DNA of 64,000 nt from the NCBI GenBank assembly GCA_025765615.1, contig JAIVFJ010000109.1:62001-126000 (forward strand). Direction: 5' to 3'. The stretch is from Zopfochytrium polystomum (taxonomy: Eukaryota > Chytridiomycota > Chytridiomycetes > Chytridiales > Chytridiaceae). Shown in pieces: positions 22,126-32,460 of the stretch. Position 1 is the stretch's first letter, and the number at the start of each line of letters is the position of its first letter. The position numbers and the translations under genes were made by a program. Below the pieces are notes generated by a model. It had not been told where the DNA came from and did no database searches. It saw only the letters and a list, made by a program, of their open reading frames with translations.

Positions 22126-23335
22126 ATGGACAACGAAGAATCCGACGAAGTCAACTCAAGCGACGATTCCATTCTCCCTGGCAGAGCACGAAAAAAGGAT
22201 TACGACAACCGCTGGGAACAGAAACACACCAACCGATTGAGCAAGGTCTGCGCCGCTCTCGACTGGAGTCAACTTCCACCTGACAAGCTCAGAGTCGACC
22301 ACATAGCAAAACACTTTCTGAAGTTCACCCGCTTCTCCACTCCCTTCCTCAACAACAAAATCACAGGTGGGTTATCGTTCTATTTGTTCATACACCAGTC
22401 AAACTAATCTTCAGCGATTTAATGGCAGAGTGGAAGGTTAAGACCTCGAAGGTGCGGTATCTCGGCTCTCTTGAAACTGCCTTGACTGCTTCACTGGGAA
22501 AGTCACGGTCCAAATCGAAGAAGGAGCGGGCGAAAACGGACCAACTCAAAAGTTCTTCCTCTCTTGGCTCGGGCTCATCCTCGTCAAGCCTCCCAAAAAC
22601 TCCCGCTCATCAGTGTCTTCCCTCCCAACACCAACCACGCCTTCCCCATTCCGAACATTTCATTGCGTCAGAAGAGCAACACATGTCAAACATGTACTCC
22701 GAGGATGGGCACACTTCCAGCAGCCGTAAATGACAGAGGGCTGAATTCACACCATTCAGCATCGATGACCATGACATCAGGTACAACGCCCCTCCACCCC
22801 GAGCAATGGGCATCGACCTACAAACCAGGGTCATGTATGGCCAAATGCGACTGACGAGAACCGTCCCGTACTCCAGTCTCCTCTGCGGCCTCGAATGGGA
22901 GGGAGCTCGTTGGAAAAGGACGCAGGGTGCTCAGCATCCAACATCTTCCTTTCAGCAAAGGAGAATTTGGCGGTTATCCCTCCTCAGCACGTGTATCACA
23001 TCATCAACAACGAAGAGCAAAAGCTGATTTTTGTCCTTCTCTACGTCATGTCAGGACACACGGTTACTCATGAGGTTGAGAATGACTGACAGAGCTTGAT
23101 CGTTCAAATTAAGCGCTTGTCGGACAAAGGGGGCAGTCGTTGGTTTGTCCCAGGTCACGAAGAGTGGAACGATATTATTACGGAGGGGGTCCGTACCTTA
23201 TCAGGTTCCCCATATTCCTTCGTCATTCCTCTTCCCCACCTCGTCAGGGATACCTATGAAGTACATTCCTCGGGTGATCAGGATGGTTATTTGGGCGAAG
23301 TATTGGTTCTCCGATACCGGCAAAACCGCCGCTGA
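22126..23335 (+). pseudogene. Transposon accessory protein, copy A, broken
   Basis: ATG 22126 (MDNEESDEVNSSDDS) opens exon 1, whose helical segment WEQKHTNRLSKVCAALDW aligns with copy B. A GT-AG intron (about 22364-22425) joins exon 2. The frame is lost in the Ser-rich middle. It reappears at VIPPQHVYHIINNEEQ, is cut by TGA after HEVEND, and continues in the same frame with SLIVQIKRLSDKGGSRWF to TGA 23335. At least one frameshift and one nonsense codon make it non-functional. Confidence 0.7.
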
Positions 23336-23422
23336 GCTGCTCTCTCCATTTTTACGTTGTTCCTATCTCTGTTGACAATAAAATGAAATTTTGACCAAGT
23401 GGCTCATTTTTTGACATTCCCC

Positions 23423-25735
23423 CTGTCGAAAAACAAAACATTCTGCCTCTTTGTTTTTGGATCCTGTCCTCCACCTGCATCTCATGTTAATAAAAAGCCC
23501 ACAACGACGTGCGACCCATGAAAAAAAAAACCAATCATATAGCGATAAAGAGGCAACACGGCACTATGAAGTTCGAGCGCTGGAAGGCTGTCTCCGCTGC
23601 AGCTGAACGCGCGGTGCTGGCGCGGTCGTCGAGGTCGGGGTCGACGCCGAGGACGACGACGGAGGACGCTGGGTGTGGGCGCGCGGGAGCACACGCTGGC
23701 GAAGCTGCTGCTGGTCCTGTTGCTGCTGCTGCCGCTGCCGCCACCGCCATCGTCATTCAAGCTGTCATGGTCGTTGTGGTCGTCATTTTGGTCATTGTCG
23801 TCGAAGCTTGTTGTCTCTGGGTCCTGGACGGCCATTAGCAGTTGCGCGTGCACGCGCTGGATTCTTGAAACGACGGCTGCTGCTTCTGCAGCGGCGGCCT
23901 GTCATCGGGCGTGAGGAACGACACATAGGGCGGCGCGGGGTTGGCGAGCAGGTCGTGGAGCATTGACGGACAACAACGATGCAGTTGCAAGATATTGCAA
24001 CGGCGGCGGCAGCGGCAGCGGTGGTGTCAACGGCGACGTTGTGCTCGGTTATCGCGTCGTGGAAGGACTGAAGCGAGCGGTCGAGCGGCGTGGTTACGCG
24101 GAGGCGGCGGTGGTGGTGGTGGGTGGTTGTGGGGCACCGCCCTTGGTGTGTGAGTAGCAGGGTGATCATATTTTTTGTTTTTTTTCCGAAGCGAGACAGC
24201 CGTGGGCCTCATCGGCGCCACTCCCATTTTTGTCGTTTTTTAAATAGGGACTGTCATTTAATAAACGAATAACAACGTTAACCTCGCCCCGTTACACCCT
24301 ACATATAACAACCTCCCTGCCTAGTAAATAGAATAGCAATACAAATCGTTTCCTCAACAAGGCGGGCTGAGCCAACACACATACCTGTTGGAGAGGGAAT
24401 CCAATCCCGTGACCGAAGGCGGGTCACCGCAGCCGGCTGAGCCCACACACACACACAGTGGATGATAGGAGGGCGGATCTTAGGACACGCATGCAGATGG
24501 CGCATGTGCGGCGGCAAGCTAGGGAAGCTCTGCGTGCACACTGGGATCCAGTGCGCAACAAGGAGTTTAGGGAATCGAGGGACAGGTGGCTGAATAAGGC
24601 GACTCAGGGAGTGACAGGGAAGCCAGACGGATCCGGGTGGGTTGACTCTGATACAGATAGCGGTGTTTCAGTGGGAAGTGACTGAATGTCTGTTTCCTTT
24701 GCCTCATCATTTGTTTTCCATTTGTTTTTTTTTGTTGTGTTGCCTTATTCATATTAAGCTGTTGTCTGGTTTAAGTTTGTTTCTACTGTTCTTTCAGATT
24801 TCTTCTCTTCACTTTGGCCTCTTTGTTTTTCTTCTTCTTTGGCTTTCTCTTCTGGTGGTGGCAGTGGGGCGAAACAGCACACCGCGAGACGTCAGGCGGC
24901 GGTGGCGGCGAAGCCCGCACCAGCCCAGAAGCCAAAGCAGGAGACAGGTGCGCCCCTGAAGAAGAAGGAGCTAGCCGCACCAAAGGCAGCTGCAGCCACC
25001 GTAAAGGCCGGTGGTGGCGGTGGAAAGAAGAAATGAGACGTCGGCACGAGCTGCCTTAAGAAAATAAAATTCGTGTTTGCTCACGTACCCTCTCCCCCCT
25101 CCCCGCCCCCCGCTACAGACTGGGCTCTGTTGAAAGCAAGTCCGGGCAGTTCTCCTTTTTGCATCCTTTGCTCGACCTCCGTTTATGCATACCAAAAAGC
25201 AATCCCCACAACGATGTTCGACCAATGAAAAATAATCCAAATGGAGAGGCAACAGCAACAACACTATGAAGTTCGAGCGCAGGACGAATTCAAAGGACGC
25301 AGTCACACAGAGCTCAGCAAGGATGACTGGATAAAGATATGGAACGGAAGTGCGGGAAAACAACGGTTGTGACTCGGAGGGCTCGAAACAAAATGAGCAC
25401 GGCGTAAGGCTCAAAACAGAAAGCACAACAACTTACCAAAAAAAGCTGGCAAACAACGGTAAAGCAAACTTGGGCACGCGGGCCCATACAACGAAAGAAA
25501 GCCAAATTGAGCACGCAAGGCTCGGAGGACAGACACAACCAAAAACGACGAAGAATAAAGATAGTGTAGGGAGTCACGCGCGGCGGGGGGTTTGTCGAAG
25601 AGACGAAGGGCACAAATTAAGAATATCAGGCGCGGCAAAACGGGCTTCAGAGTAGGTCGGGAAAGATGTTAAAAGAATGGCGGGGATCGAGGTTCGACAA
25701 AACCCCCAAAGCCTCCGGAGGTAGCCTCAAAAAAC
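23423..25735. other. Accessory interval with biased ORFs and a duplicated flank
   Basis: No securely named gene. A minus-strand Asp/Asn/Ser-rich reading (about 23482-23960) needs a frameshift to be coherent. On plus, 24491-24685 (MQMAHVRRQAREALRAHW) and a Lys/Ala-rich reading ending at 25036 (GGGGGKKK, followed by AATAAA at about 25062) may be small genes or exons. The sequence GGCTGAGCC followed by CA repeats occurs twice (about 24365 and 24430). Confidence 0.4.
25110..25285 (+). repeat. Paralogue of transposon A's flanks without the element (empty site)
   Basis: TACAGACTGGGCTCTGTTGAAA-type sequence here aligns to the left flank of element A (TACAGACCAGACACTG) directly followed by its right flank (CTGTCGAAA). 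The similarity continues through CACTATGAAGTTCGAGCGC (23563-23581 versus 25262-25280). Only one CTG (25127-25129) is present. Identity falls with distance, so the duplication is old. Confidence 0.65.
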
Positions 25736-28024
25736 TCACACCACCAACGGCGTCCAATCGCTCTTCCACCCCCACGCCCCGGTTCTCTCCAACCACCTCA
25801 TCACCGCGTGCACCCCGTTCGCCCCGCTCGCCCTCCCGGCCCTGCACCGCCTCCACCGCGCCTGCACTTTACCCCCCGCGGCCTCGAGCACGACCACCGC
25901 GACCGAGCCGTCGCGCCAGGTCTGCGCGTCGACGACCGCGAACCAGTCTTGCGATGGGAGAGGCGGGGTGGATGAGGAGGGGAGGAGCTGCGGGGCGGCG
26001 GCGGGGGAGCCGGCGCGGTGCATGACGGGCCCGGCGAGGGAGGACTGGTGCGGGTGCGGGTTCGCGGCGCGGAGTTCAAAGAGGGTTTCCAGCGCGTGCG
26101 TTCCTGCAAGGGCTGCCAGCGAGTCACCGCTTGTGGCTGCGGCTGCAACGCCGGCCGGGGTGTTGACGACGTTGAAATCGCCGTGGTGGTCCGCGTGCTC
26201 CGTCGCGGAGTCAGCGAGGAGGAGCTGTCGGATAAGACGTTTTGCTAGCGGATCCTTGTTGCGCGGGGGGCCGTCGAGGCGGTAGATGGGTGTTGACCCG
26301 GCGGGGGCGAGGTGTCGGGCGAGGAGGAAACTTTTCGCAAAGGCGGCGGGGACGCGGCGGGTGGTCGGCTGTCCCCCTTCGATGGTGGAGACGTGAAGGA
26401 CTTTGGTAGTGTGAACTGCGGTTTCGTCGATAACATAGAACTGGCAGGGGAGGAGTGTTGACGCGCCGTGGTAGACGCGTTCGCGGACGAGGGTCGTGTA
26501 GGATTCCGGCGAGTGGGACGTGGAAGCAGCGGCGGGAGCGCGCAGGACCAGGAGGTTCGGGCGAAACCCATACGCAGGGATCTGTTGTCGGAGCAAGCCC
26601 AGGACCTGTTCCGCGCCTCCGTCATCGCGGTCTTGGACGTCCAGTACGACGACGGCGTGGTAGGTATCCCCCAGCACCCTCCACCCGGCAATCTCAACCC
26701 GCTGCACCGCGCCAGCGTGGTCGAGATACGTGTACACATCTCCGTCCGTCCGCGGTACCCCCAGCGACCGGAGGCCTGCTTGCGCCACGGCCGCGTCTTC
26801 GGCCTTTACGGCCATCGCCAGTAGCTTCATCGCGGCCCTGCCCTTGACCATGGACCACAACGGCTCCACACCAACGGCCTCGACGACAATCTCGACGCCT
26901 TCCCAGTCGTCGCAGCCAACGACGACCTCGTCCACGATGCCCTCAGCCAGCACCGCGGCGCCGTCGGTGCCGACGAGGTCGAACAGAGTCTCGAGCGCGG
27001 CCCACCTGCCCAACGCGACGGCCCGCCTAGCGGCGGACAGGAGGAAGCACCAGTCTGGCAGCCTTGCATACGCACCTGCAGCATGTAGGGCGAGCTTGAG
27101 GCAGTCGAGGTCACCGCCCTCGGCGGCGGCGGGGATCAGCGTGGGCGCCAGGACGCGCGGGACGGCTTTTGCGCCGCGTGGGGTGGCGAGGATGTGGCCG
27201 AGGACGCGCGGGCGGGCGAAGCAGGCTGCGGCGGCGGCGAGGCGGAGGAGCTCTTCGTCGACGTCCGTTGGGGGGGTGGTGGTGGTGGCGGTGGTGGTGG
27301 AGGTGGAGGAGAGGAGGGTGAGGTCAAGGAGCCAGAGCGCGGCGTCGTCGTTTGCGGCGCGGAGGGCGGCGCGGACGGGGTCGAGGGGGCGCAGCTGGGC
27401 GGCGAGGACGGACGGGGTGGCGGCGGCGTCACGGAGGCGTGTGAGGACGGGGAGGGCGTCGGGGAAGCGGAGGAAGGTGAGGTGCGTGGGGATCGGCGTG
27501 TACGAAGGGACGTCTGGGAAATGGGCACAAGTCAGCAAACACAGGGAAAATGTCGGGTAAACTCACTCCACGGACTTACGTTTCCATCCGCCGACGTCGC
27601 CAACGGACATACAGCGGCTGTCCAGCTCACCGGCTCCACCAGCAAGCGCCGCACCGACGACGGCCGCCTTCATGAACGGCGTGAACAGGCACAACCGAGC
27701 TGCCATGCACACGGCCGAGAGCTGTGCGAGTTCGTCGAGGGAGTCGCAACCGAATCTGGCGATGGACTGGAAGATCTCTGGCGGCAGACGGTGGATCGGG
27801 TGATGCCGCCGTGCGCGGCGCGGCTGCTGCTCCTTCTGTTGGTGGTGCTGGGGCTGCTGCTGTGGCGGCGGCGGTAGTGGTTGGGTGATGGAGATGTGGC
27901 GTGAAGGGAGGAGGGAGGACTTTGATGTGAGCTTTGGGTGCCGCGATGGTTGCGACGCGGCGGGGTGCACGGCGACTGCGGCGTTGGCGTTGGTGGTTGA
28001 CGGGGCGCTGCTGTGACGGGCCAT
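25736..28024 (-). CDS. F-box-like protein with large Ala/Leu-rich body (740 aa, two exons)
   Basis: Exon 1 is 27580-28024 (ATG 28024, MARHSSAPSTT), exon 2 is 25736-27513. The 66-nt intron has a GTAAGT donor and a TTTCCCAG acceptor, joining WK-H-VPSYTP in frame. Residues ~95-125 are F-box-like (HRLPPEIFQSIARFGCDSLDELAQLSAVCMAARL). The body has helical segments with ankyrin-like spacing (AALRAANDDAALWLLDL, LIPAAAEGGDLDCLKLALHAAG, AVALGRWAALETLFDLVG), then a region (DVYTYLDHAGAVQRVEIAGWRVLGDTYHAVVV) I cannot assign. A likely substrate adaptor of SCF type; that is inference. Overlapping plus-strand ORFs are shadows of GC-rich coding sequence. Confidence 0.75.
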
Positions 28025-29091
28025 TGTGGACCCTTCCGACGGTGATACCGGGTAGAAGGTGGCAGTGAGGTGGGCTAGTGGTGGAGTGTAGGGAGAGATA
28101 GAGAGGGAGAGGTGTGGGTTGATTCCACTGGGGCGAGCTGGAAGAACGACAGAGAGAAAGAGTGAGAGTGAGAAGAGTGAAGGAAAGGGCCGATCGGAGT
28201 TCTACCGAGTTGTAGCTCAAGGGGTTTTTATAGAGTAAAGCCGCTACGATACCGCCAATCGCCGCCGATTAGGTTGGGGTTGGTGGCTTGCCGGGTCTGT
28301 CTGTGCGTCTGTCTGCCAGTCTGCTCGTTCTGCAATCTGTCTGTCTGCCTGTCTGTCCGTCTGCCTGCCGGTAGCAGTGATTCGACAGAGGTGAAGCCCC
28401 CAGCGATTGTCCCGTTTCAATCCCCGATCGATAAAAAATTATCGATGGGACCGTGCGTTACAATACAATTGAACGTGTTTAGCGATTACGCCACCACTTG
28501 GCGCATGCATGCACCTAACTGCGCTGATTGAAGTCTCCATGCTGCTCGCACGCAACAACGCACCCATCCATGCACGCACCGCGTGGTGATCAATCGATCG
28601 ATTGCGACTAGCAGCACAACCGGGCCGGCAGGCGGGCTGCGTCGGCTGCGGCGGCTGCGGCGGCTGTGGCGGTGGCTGAGGAGGATAAATAACAGAAAAA
28701 GGGTTTTGTTGCTTGCTCGCTTTCTTATTATTATTATTATTGTTATGGCTATGACGGCAACCCTTTCACATGCCAACTGTACTTGCCTGCGGCCGGCTGG
28801 CGACGGGGCGCTCTTTCTTTCTTTTACCGTTCGTCCGGAATAAAAAGTTTTCGTGCAAAACCCTTCAGAATAAGGTCTTGATTGCCCATAAGGAACGAAG
28901 CTTGTCAAACACGGCGCCAACCTTCCTTGTAGCTCTGGTCGCTAATCTGCTTGTTGCGCGATCGGCTGGGCAATCACACACTCAACGATTTTTGTCCGCT
29001 CATACACGACGGAGTGGATGTGACACCGCAAAGCGTCTCCTTTACTTCTACTTCCTTTTCTTTCTGACGGTTGGTGTCTATGATGAAGCAG
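28025..29091. other. Promoter region and (CTGT)n tract up to transposon B
   Basis: Contains the promoter of the 740-aa gene and an imperfect CTGT/CTGC microsatellite at about 28296-28372. Short trinucleotide tracts follow (GGCTGC near 28640-28670, TTA/TTG near 28725-28745). No further gene supported. It ends at the CAG (29089-29091) flanking transposon B. Confidence 0.5.
28225..28233 (-). promoter_or_regulatory. TATA box of the 740-aa F-box-like gene
   Basis: TATAAAAA on the minus strand about 200 bases upstream of ATG 28024. Confidence 0.6.
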
Positions 29092-29106
29092 GGGGAAGCC
29101 CTAAAA
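29092..29106 (+). repeat. Left terminal inverted repeat of transposon B
   Basis: Fifteen bases identical to the reverse complement of the right end, immediately inside the CAG duplication. Confidence 0.85.
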
Positions 29107-29228
29107 CATATACAAAAGCCCAAAAAACATTTTTTTGCACCGATCTTCATTCAAACCAAGACTCACCAAACCACGGTCGAAAAAAATCATTGCGAGCAAA
29201 CAAAGGAGGAACTCAGCAATGAAGTAGC

Positions 29229-30462
29229 TTAGTCAAAACGTCGCAACAAGACAAGGAACTTTCCAAACTTTGCGGGAAGAACTTCAATCCCATCCTCTAC
29301 CTTTCCAGGCAGTGGAACACGAACAGCAAACGAATCCTTAACGTAGTCCTTCAATCCCTTTGCAAGTGAATCGTTCCAATAAGGGTGGGCAGGCAGGAAC
29401 CACTCACTGCCGCCGTTCAGAGGAACTCGACAGAACGTCAACTTGAGAGAGCAGCGATCCGCCTCCACGCGGAAATCCATCGTGTGGGCCGAAATGGGGT
29501 AAACAAGAACGATGATACAGTCTTTTTCGCCATCAATCACGTGGTAAACGTGGTGGGGTGGTATCACACCGGTGGGGGAAGAGTGGACCTCTTGCAGTTC
29601 CGACCGAAAGTGCGTCGGAAGTGGTCTGTCTGTGAGTGAACGCAATCTGGAGGGCAGACCTGAGGGACAACCTGAGGGTCCAACAGCGGAGGCATTAAAA
29701 TCAGACGGGTAGGTGTGACGACCAGACAAGGGCCGACGGGGAGCAGCGTCGTGAAACACAGTCTCCGTTGCGAGATGGTTGGTCAGCGTGGGTGAGGGCA
29801 AGCGAAAAGATTGCCCATCGAGCTGGTTACGCTGGGGTGCAACAGACCTGTACGACGCGGTGGATGATGTCTGCTCAAAATCGTCATCCTCTTGAAAGTC
29901 GTAGCGGATGTCCGACTTAGGACGCTTTCGAGAGCTCGCATGCTCGCCATGACGGTTCTCTTTGTATGACATGCTGTGGTGTTCTTGGGCAGTGTGTTTG
30001 CTCTTTGCAGGGGCAGCGACTGAGGGAACGTTGTCACGAGAACTGGGTTTCAGACGATGGTCTGACAGCTCGTTGATGGAGTCTTCCAGCGATTCCTTGA
30101 GCGACAGGATACGCTCCTCCGACCAATTCTGTGTTTGCCACGCTGAAAATGGTTAGGTTTGGTCCATTTCACCCGTTAGACAAATGGACAATACCTTTTA
30201 TTTTGTTGCGAAGGAACTTGATGCCCACGTGCGAGTAGTATGGAGGAAAGAGCTTCTTGACCTCGCTTTGAGTTATGGGGTCGGAGACTTTAGCCCAGTC
30301 AAGCTTGGAGCAGATCTCGCCGAGTTCGTCGCAGTAGGCCTTTGTCCACTGTGCTTCGAAGTTGACTTTCCGTCCGCGAAAGGTCTCTGCAAGGTCCTGA
30401 CGCCGCCGGCGTCCCTCGTCGTTTTTGTTTGAGCGCTCTTTGTTTTTCTTTCTAGGTGGCAT
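29229..30462 (-). CDS. Transposon accessory protein, helical N-terminus plus beta-rich C-terminal domain (393 aa)
   Basis: Two exons: 30195-30462 (ATG 30462, MPPRKKNKERSNK) and 29229-30142, joined by a GTATTG...TTTTCAG intron (phase 1). The Lys/Arg-rich N-terminus suggests nuclear import. Residues ~35-88 (WTKAYCDELGEICSKLDW ... VKKLFPPYYSHVGIKFLRNKIKG) look like a small helical DNA-binding domain, in the place where Harbinger elements carry a Myb/SANT protein. A disordered middle leads to VIPPHHVYHVIDGEKDCIIVLVY, RCSLKLTFCRVP, FAVRVPLPGKVEDGIEV and KFGKFLVLLRRF. This alternating pattern resembles a CS/Hsp20-like beta-sandwich (inference). The same two blocks survive in copy A. Probable role: helper for transposase DNA binding or nuclear entry. 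Confidence 0.75.
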
Positions 30463-31068
30463 CTTTTCTTTATAGCTGATCGGGCCGCTGTTGCTTTCCT
30501 CACTTCATGTTTTTGAGTGGCAGGACAGCAAACCGTGCCACCGCCTTGGCGTGTGGCCGTTCACATGCAGAGAGGACGACTGAAAACAACGCCCTAAAGT
30601 CACACCTGCGCACTAGTGGCGGGTTGTCGCTCTAAAAACAAGTCACGCGCTCCAACAAGCCGACGGTGCACTAGCATCCTACAACCACGTTGTTTTGCTG
30701 TCGGCGCTCTAGAAGAAGCGTGAGCGCCCTAATTTGTTAAGGATTTCGATTAGAAATCATGGCGCGTCACGGGAACGAGGGGTGCGTCACGCGCCAATAG
30801 GGTACCTCATTGGTTTTCAGTGGGTCACGCTGCTTGCTAGGGTGCCCAGTTGATCAATGGGACGGTGTATTGTTCAATGGAGTCGAACGCCTGTCGTTGA
30901 GCGTTGCAGTTGCACCAAGTTCCATCGGAAAGGTCGTGTGATCCATTTGAGTCAAGAAAGCGAAAGGTGCATCTGTGGGCTTCGTAAGGGGTGGGCATCA
31001 TGTGACACGAAACACAAACCCGACGGGTTGTATAAGAGGCTGAATCAAACACCATTCCCATCATCGAT

Positions 31069-32316
31069 ATGCCCCTCACATCCTCGTCAGCTATTGATTG
31101 GGACAAAGGCTACCTCGATTGGTTCGGACGCAGCACGCGCGACCGCCTCCAGGACTGGCGCCACCAGTTTGGAAAGCCTCAGTTGTCAAAAGAAACAATC
31201 AACAAAGAATTCCACTCACACTTTGGCGTAACGCAGGCGGACTGCAACGCTCTTTGGCGGCGGGTTGCCGGATCGGGTCGTTTTCCAAAGACTACTCCCC
31301 TCCACATTCTTTGTGCCCTTTATCTTCTCAAGGTTTATCCAACCCAAACTATGGCATGCAGTTTGTTGCGATGCAGCCAGCAAAGCTGGCAAACCTGGTC
31401 GGACTCTGGAATTGACGTTCTTCATCACGTCTCAATGGTGAGGTCTGTAACTTAATTGTCAATTTGATGGCTCATCTTCGATTAGTTTTCGCTAGATGAT
31501 CGCTGGGTGGGTTGGAGCTCGGCCCAGTTCTCCATGTACGTTGACGGGATCGACATCCACGTGGCAGAACGATCTTTCAGGTCCAAGCGAGACTTTTCGT
31601 TTAAGCTGCACCACGCTGGGTTTCGCTTCCTTATTGGAACAGCCATTGGCATTTGCAAGATTGTGTTTGTCAGCGAGGGCGATCCGTGTGGCATCAAGAA
31701 CAACCTGACGATTGCACGGGATTCGCTCCTGCCGAGTATCCACCCACCAGAGCAAGTTGTTGCAGACAAGGGCTTTCGTGGCGACCCCAAGATCATCGCG
31801 AGCGATGCTGATCAATTTGTACGCCGCATCATCAAGCGGATAGGAGCGCGCCATGAAAACATTAACGAGTTTCTTCGCGAATTTTACTGCCTCACCACCC
31901 TTCACTTTCGACATTCACGAACTCGACTAGCCCAATTTGTCAGGATCATCTGTTTTCTTGTCAATCTCCGCTTGGAGCGCGAGCCTCTCTACAACATTCG
32001 AAGCGCTTTATTGCATTCGATTACGGCTAGCGCGGCGGCCAGGGCGAGACTGGAGCAGGAGGAGGGCGGGATGGAGACAGACAGGACTGACGAGAGCAGT
32101 GACAGTGATGAGAGTGGAGTGAGCAATGAGCGCAGCGAGAGTGAAAGCAGCGATAGCAGTGAAGACAACGAGGGTGACAACAGCGAGGAGGACCGCGAGG
32201 ATAGGGAGGAAAGGGAGGAGAGCGATTGCACTGCCGAGAGCTATTATGAGACGGATCGTTGTGGATGTAGTCGTCAAGAAAGGCCTGTTTACGTGTCTGT
32301 CTTTTCCCAATTTTGA
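31069..32316 (+). CDS. DDE_Tnp_4-like (HARBI-type) transposase (399 aa)
   Basis: Two exons, 31069-31437 and 31486-32316, around a 48-nt GT-AG intron. The start ATG 31069 (MPLTSSSAIDWDKGYLDWFG) precedes a helical N-terminus (HILCALYLLKVYPTQTMACSLL, QSWQTWSDSGID). The catalytic core shows YVDGIDIHV (D), VVADKGFRGD (D) and ARHENINEFLREFYCLTTLHFRH (E). The terminal part REPLYNI matches this transposase family as I remember it. The C-terminal ~85 residues are a Ser/Asp/Glu-rich acidic tail, longer than usual. It shares a bidirectional promoter of about 600 bp with the accessory gene. No lesion seen. Confidence 0.85.
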
Positions 32317-32384
32317 TTTCGCCCAATACAAAGAAGTGGCACACTGGTATGCAGTGGAAATCGAATTTAGGCTGTTTGGAGGGA

Positions 32385-32399
32385 TTTTAGGGCTTCCCC
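32385..32399 (-). repeat. Right terminal inverted repeat of transposon B
   Basis: Reverse complement of the left repeat (TTTTAGGGCTTCCCC on plus), followed by CAG. Confidence 0.85.
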
Positions 32400-32460
32400 C
32401 AGACAAGAGCAAGGCGGCAGAGCAACACCAACAAATCCTTCCACCGGCGCCACTCCGCAA

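Larger units (their letters stand above)
20431..23422. mobile_element. Two-gene DNA transposon, copy A (degenerate)
   Basis: About 3.0 kb. It is bounded by CTG at 20428-20430 and CTG at 23423-23425, read as a 3-bp target duplication. The ends are imperfect inverted repeats: GGGGGTTCTCAAAA on the left, and the reverse complement of the right end reads GGGGAATGTCAAAA. Inside, a DDE transposase gene (-) and an accessory gene (+) diverge from a central region with inverted motif arrays. Both genes are broken. Copy B at 29092-32399 is the intact relative in opposite orientation. A paralogous flank at about 25110-25285 carries a single CTG and no element, supporting these boundaries. Confidence 0.8.
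29092..32399. mobile_element. Two-gene DNA transposon, copy B (both genes intact)
   Basis: 3.3 kb, flanked by CAG at 29089-29091 and CAG at 32400-32402 (3-bp duplication). Terminal inverted repeats are perfect for 15 bp: GGGGAAGCCCTAAAA at 29092-29106 and its reverse complement at 32385-32399. It encodes a DDE transposase (+, 31069-32316) and a divergent accessory protein (-, 29229-30462). The gene pairing recalls PIF/Harbinger-type elements, which carry a transposase plus a Myb/SANT-like protein and usually duplicate TWA. Here the duplication is CWG. Intact frames suggest recent activity. The right end lies 61 bp before the UBFD1 start codon. Confidence 0.85.

Noticed and set aside
26730..27560. 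Plus-strand ORF of 276 codons
   Set aside because: Antisense to exon 2 of the 740-aa gene, low-complexity composition, no motif.
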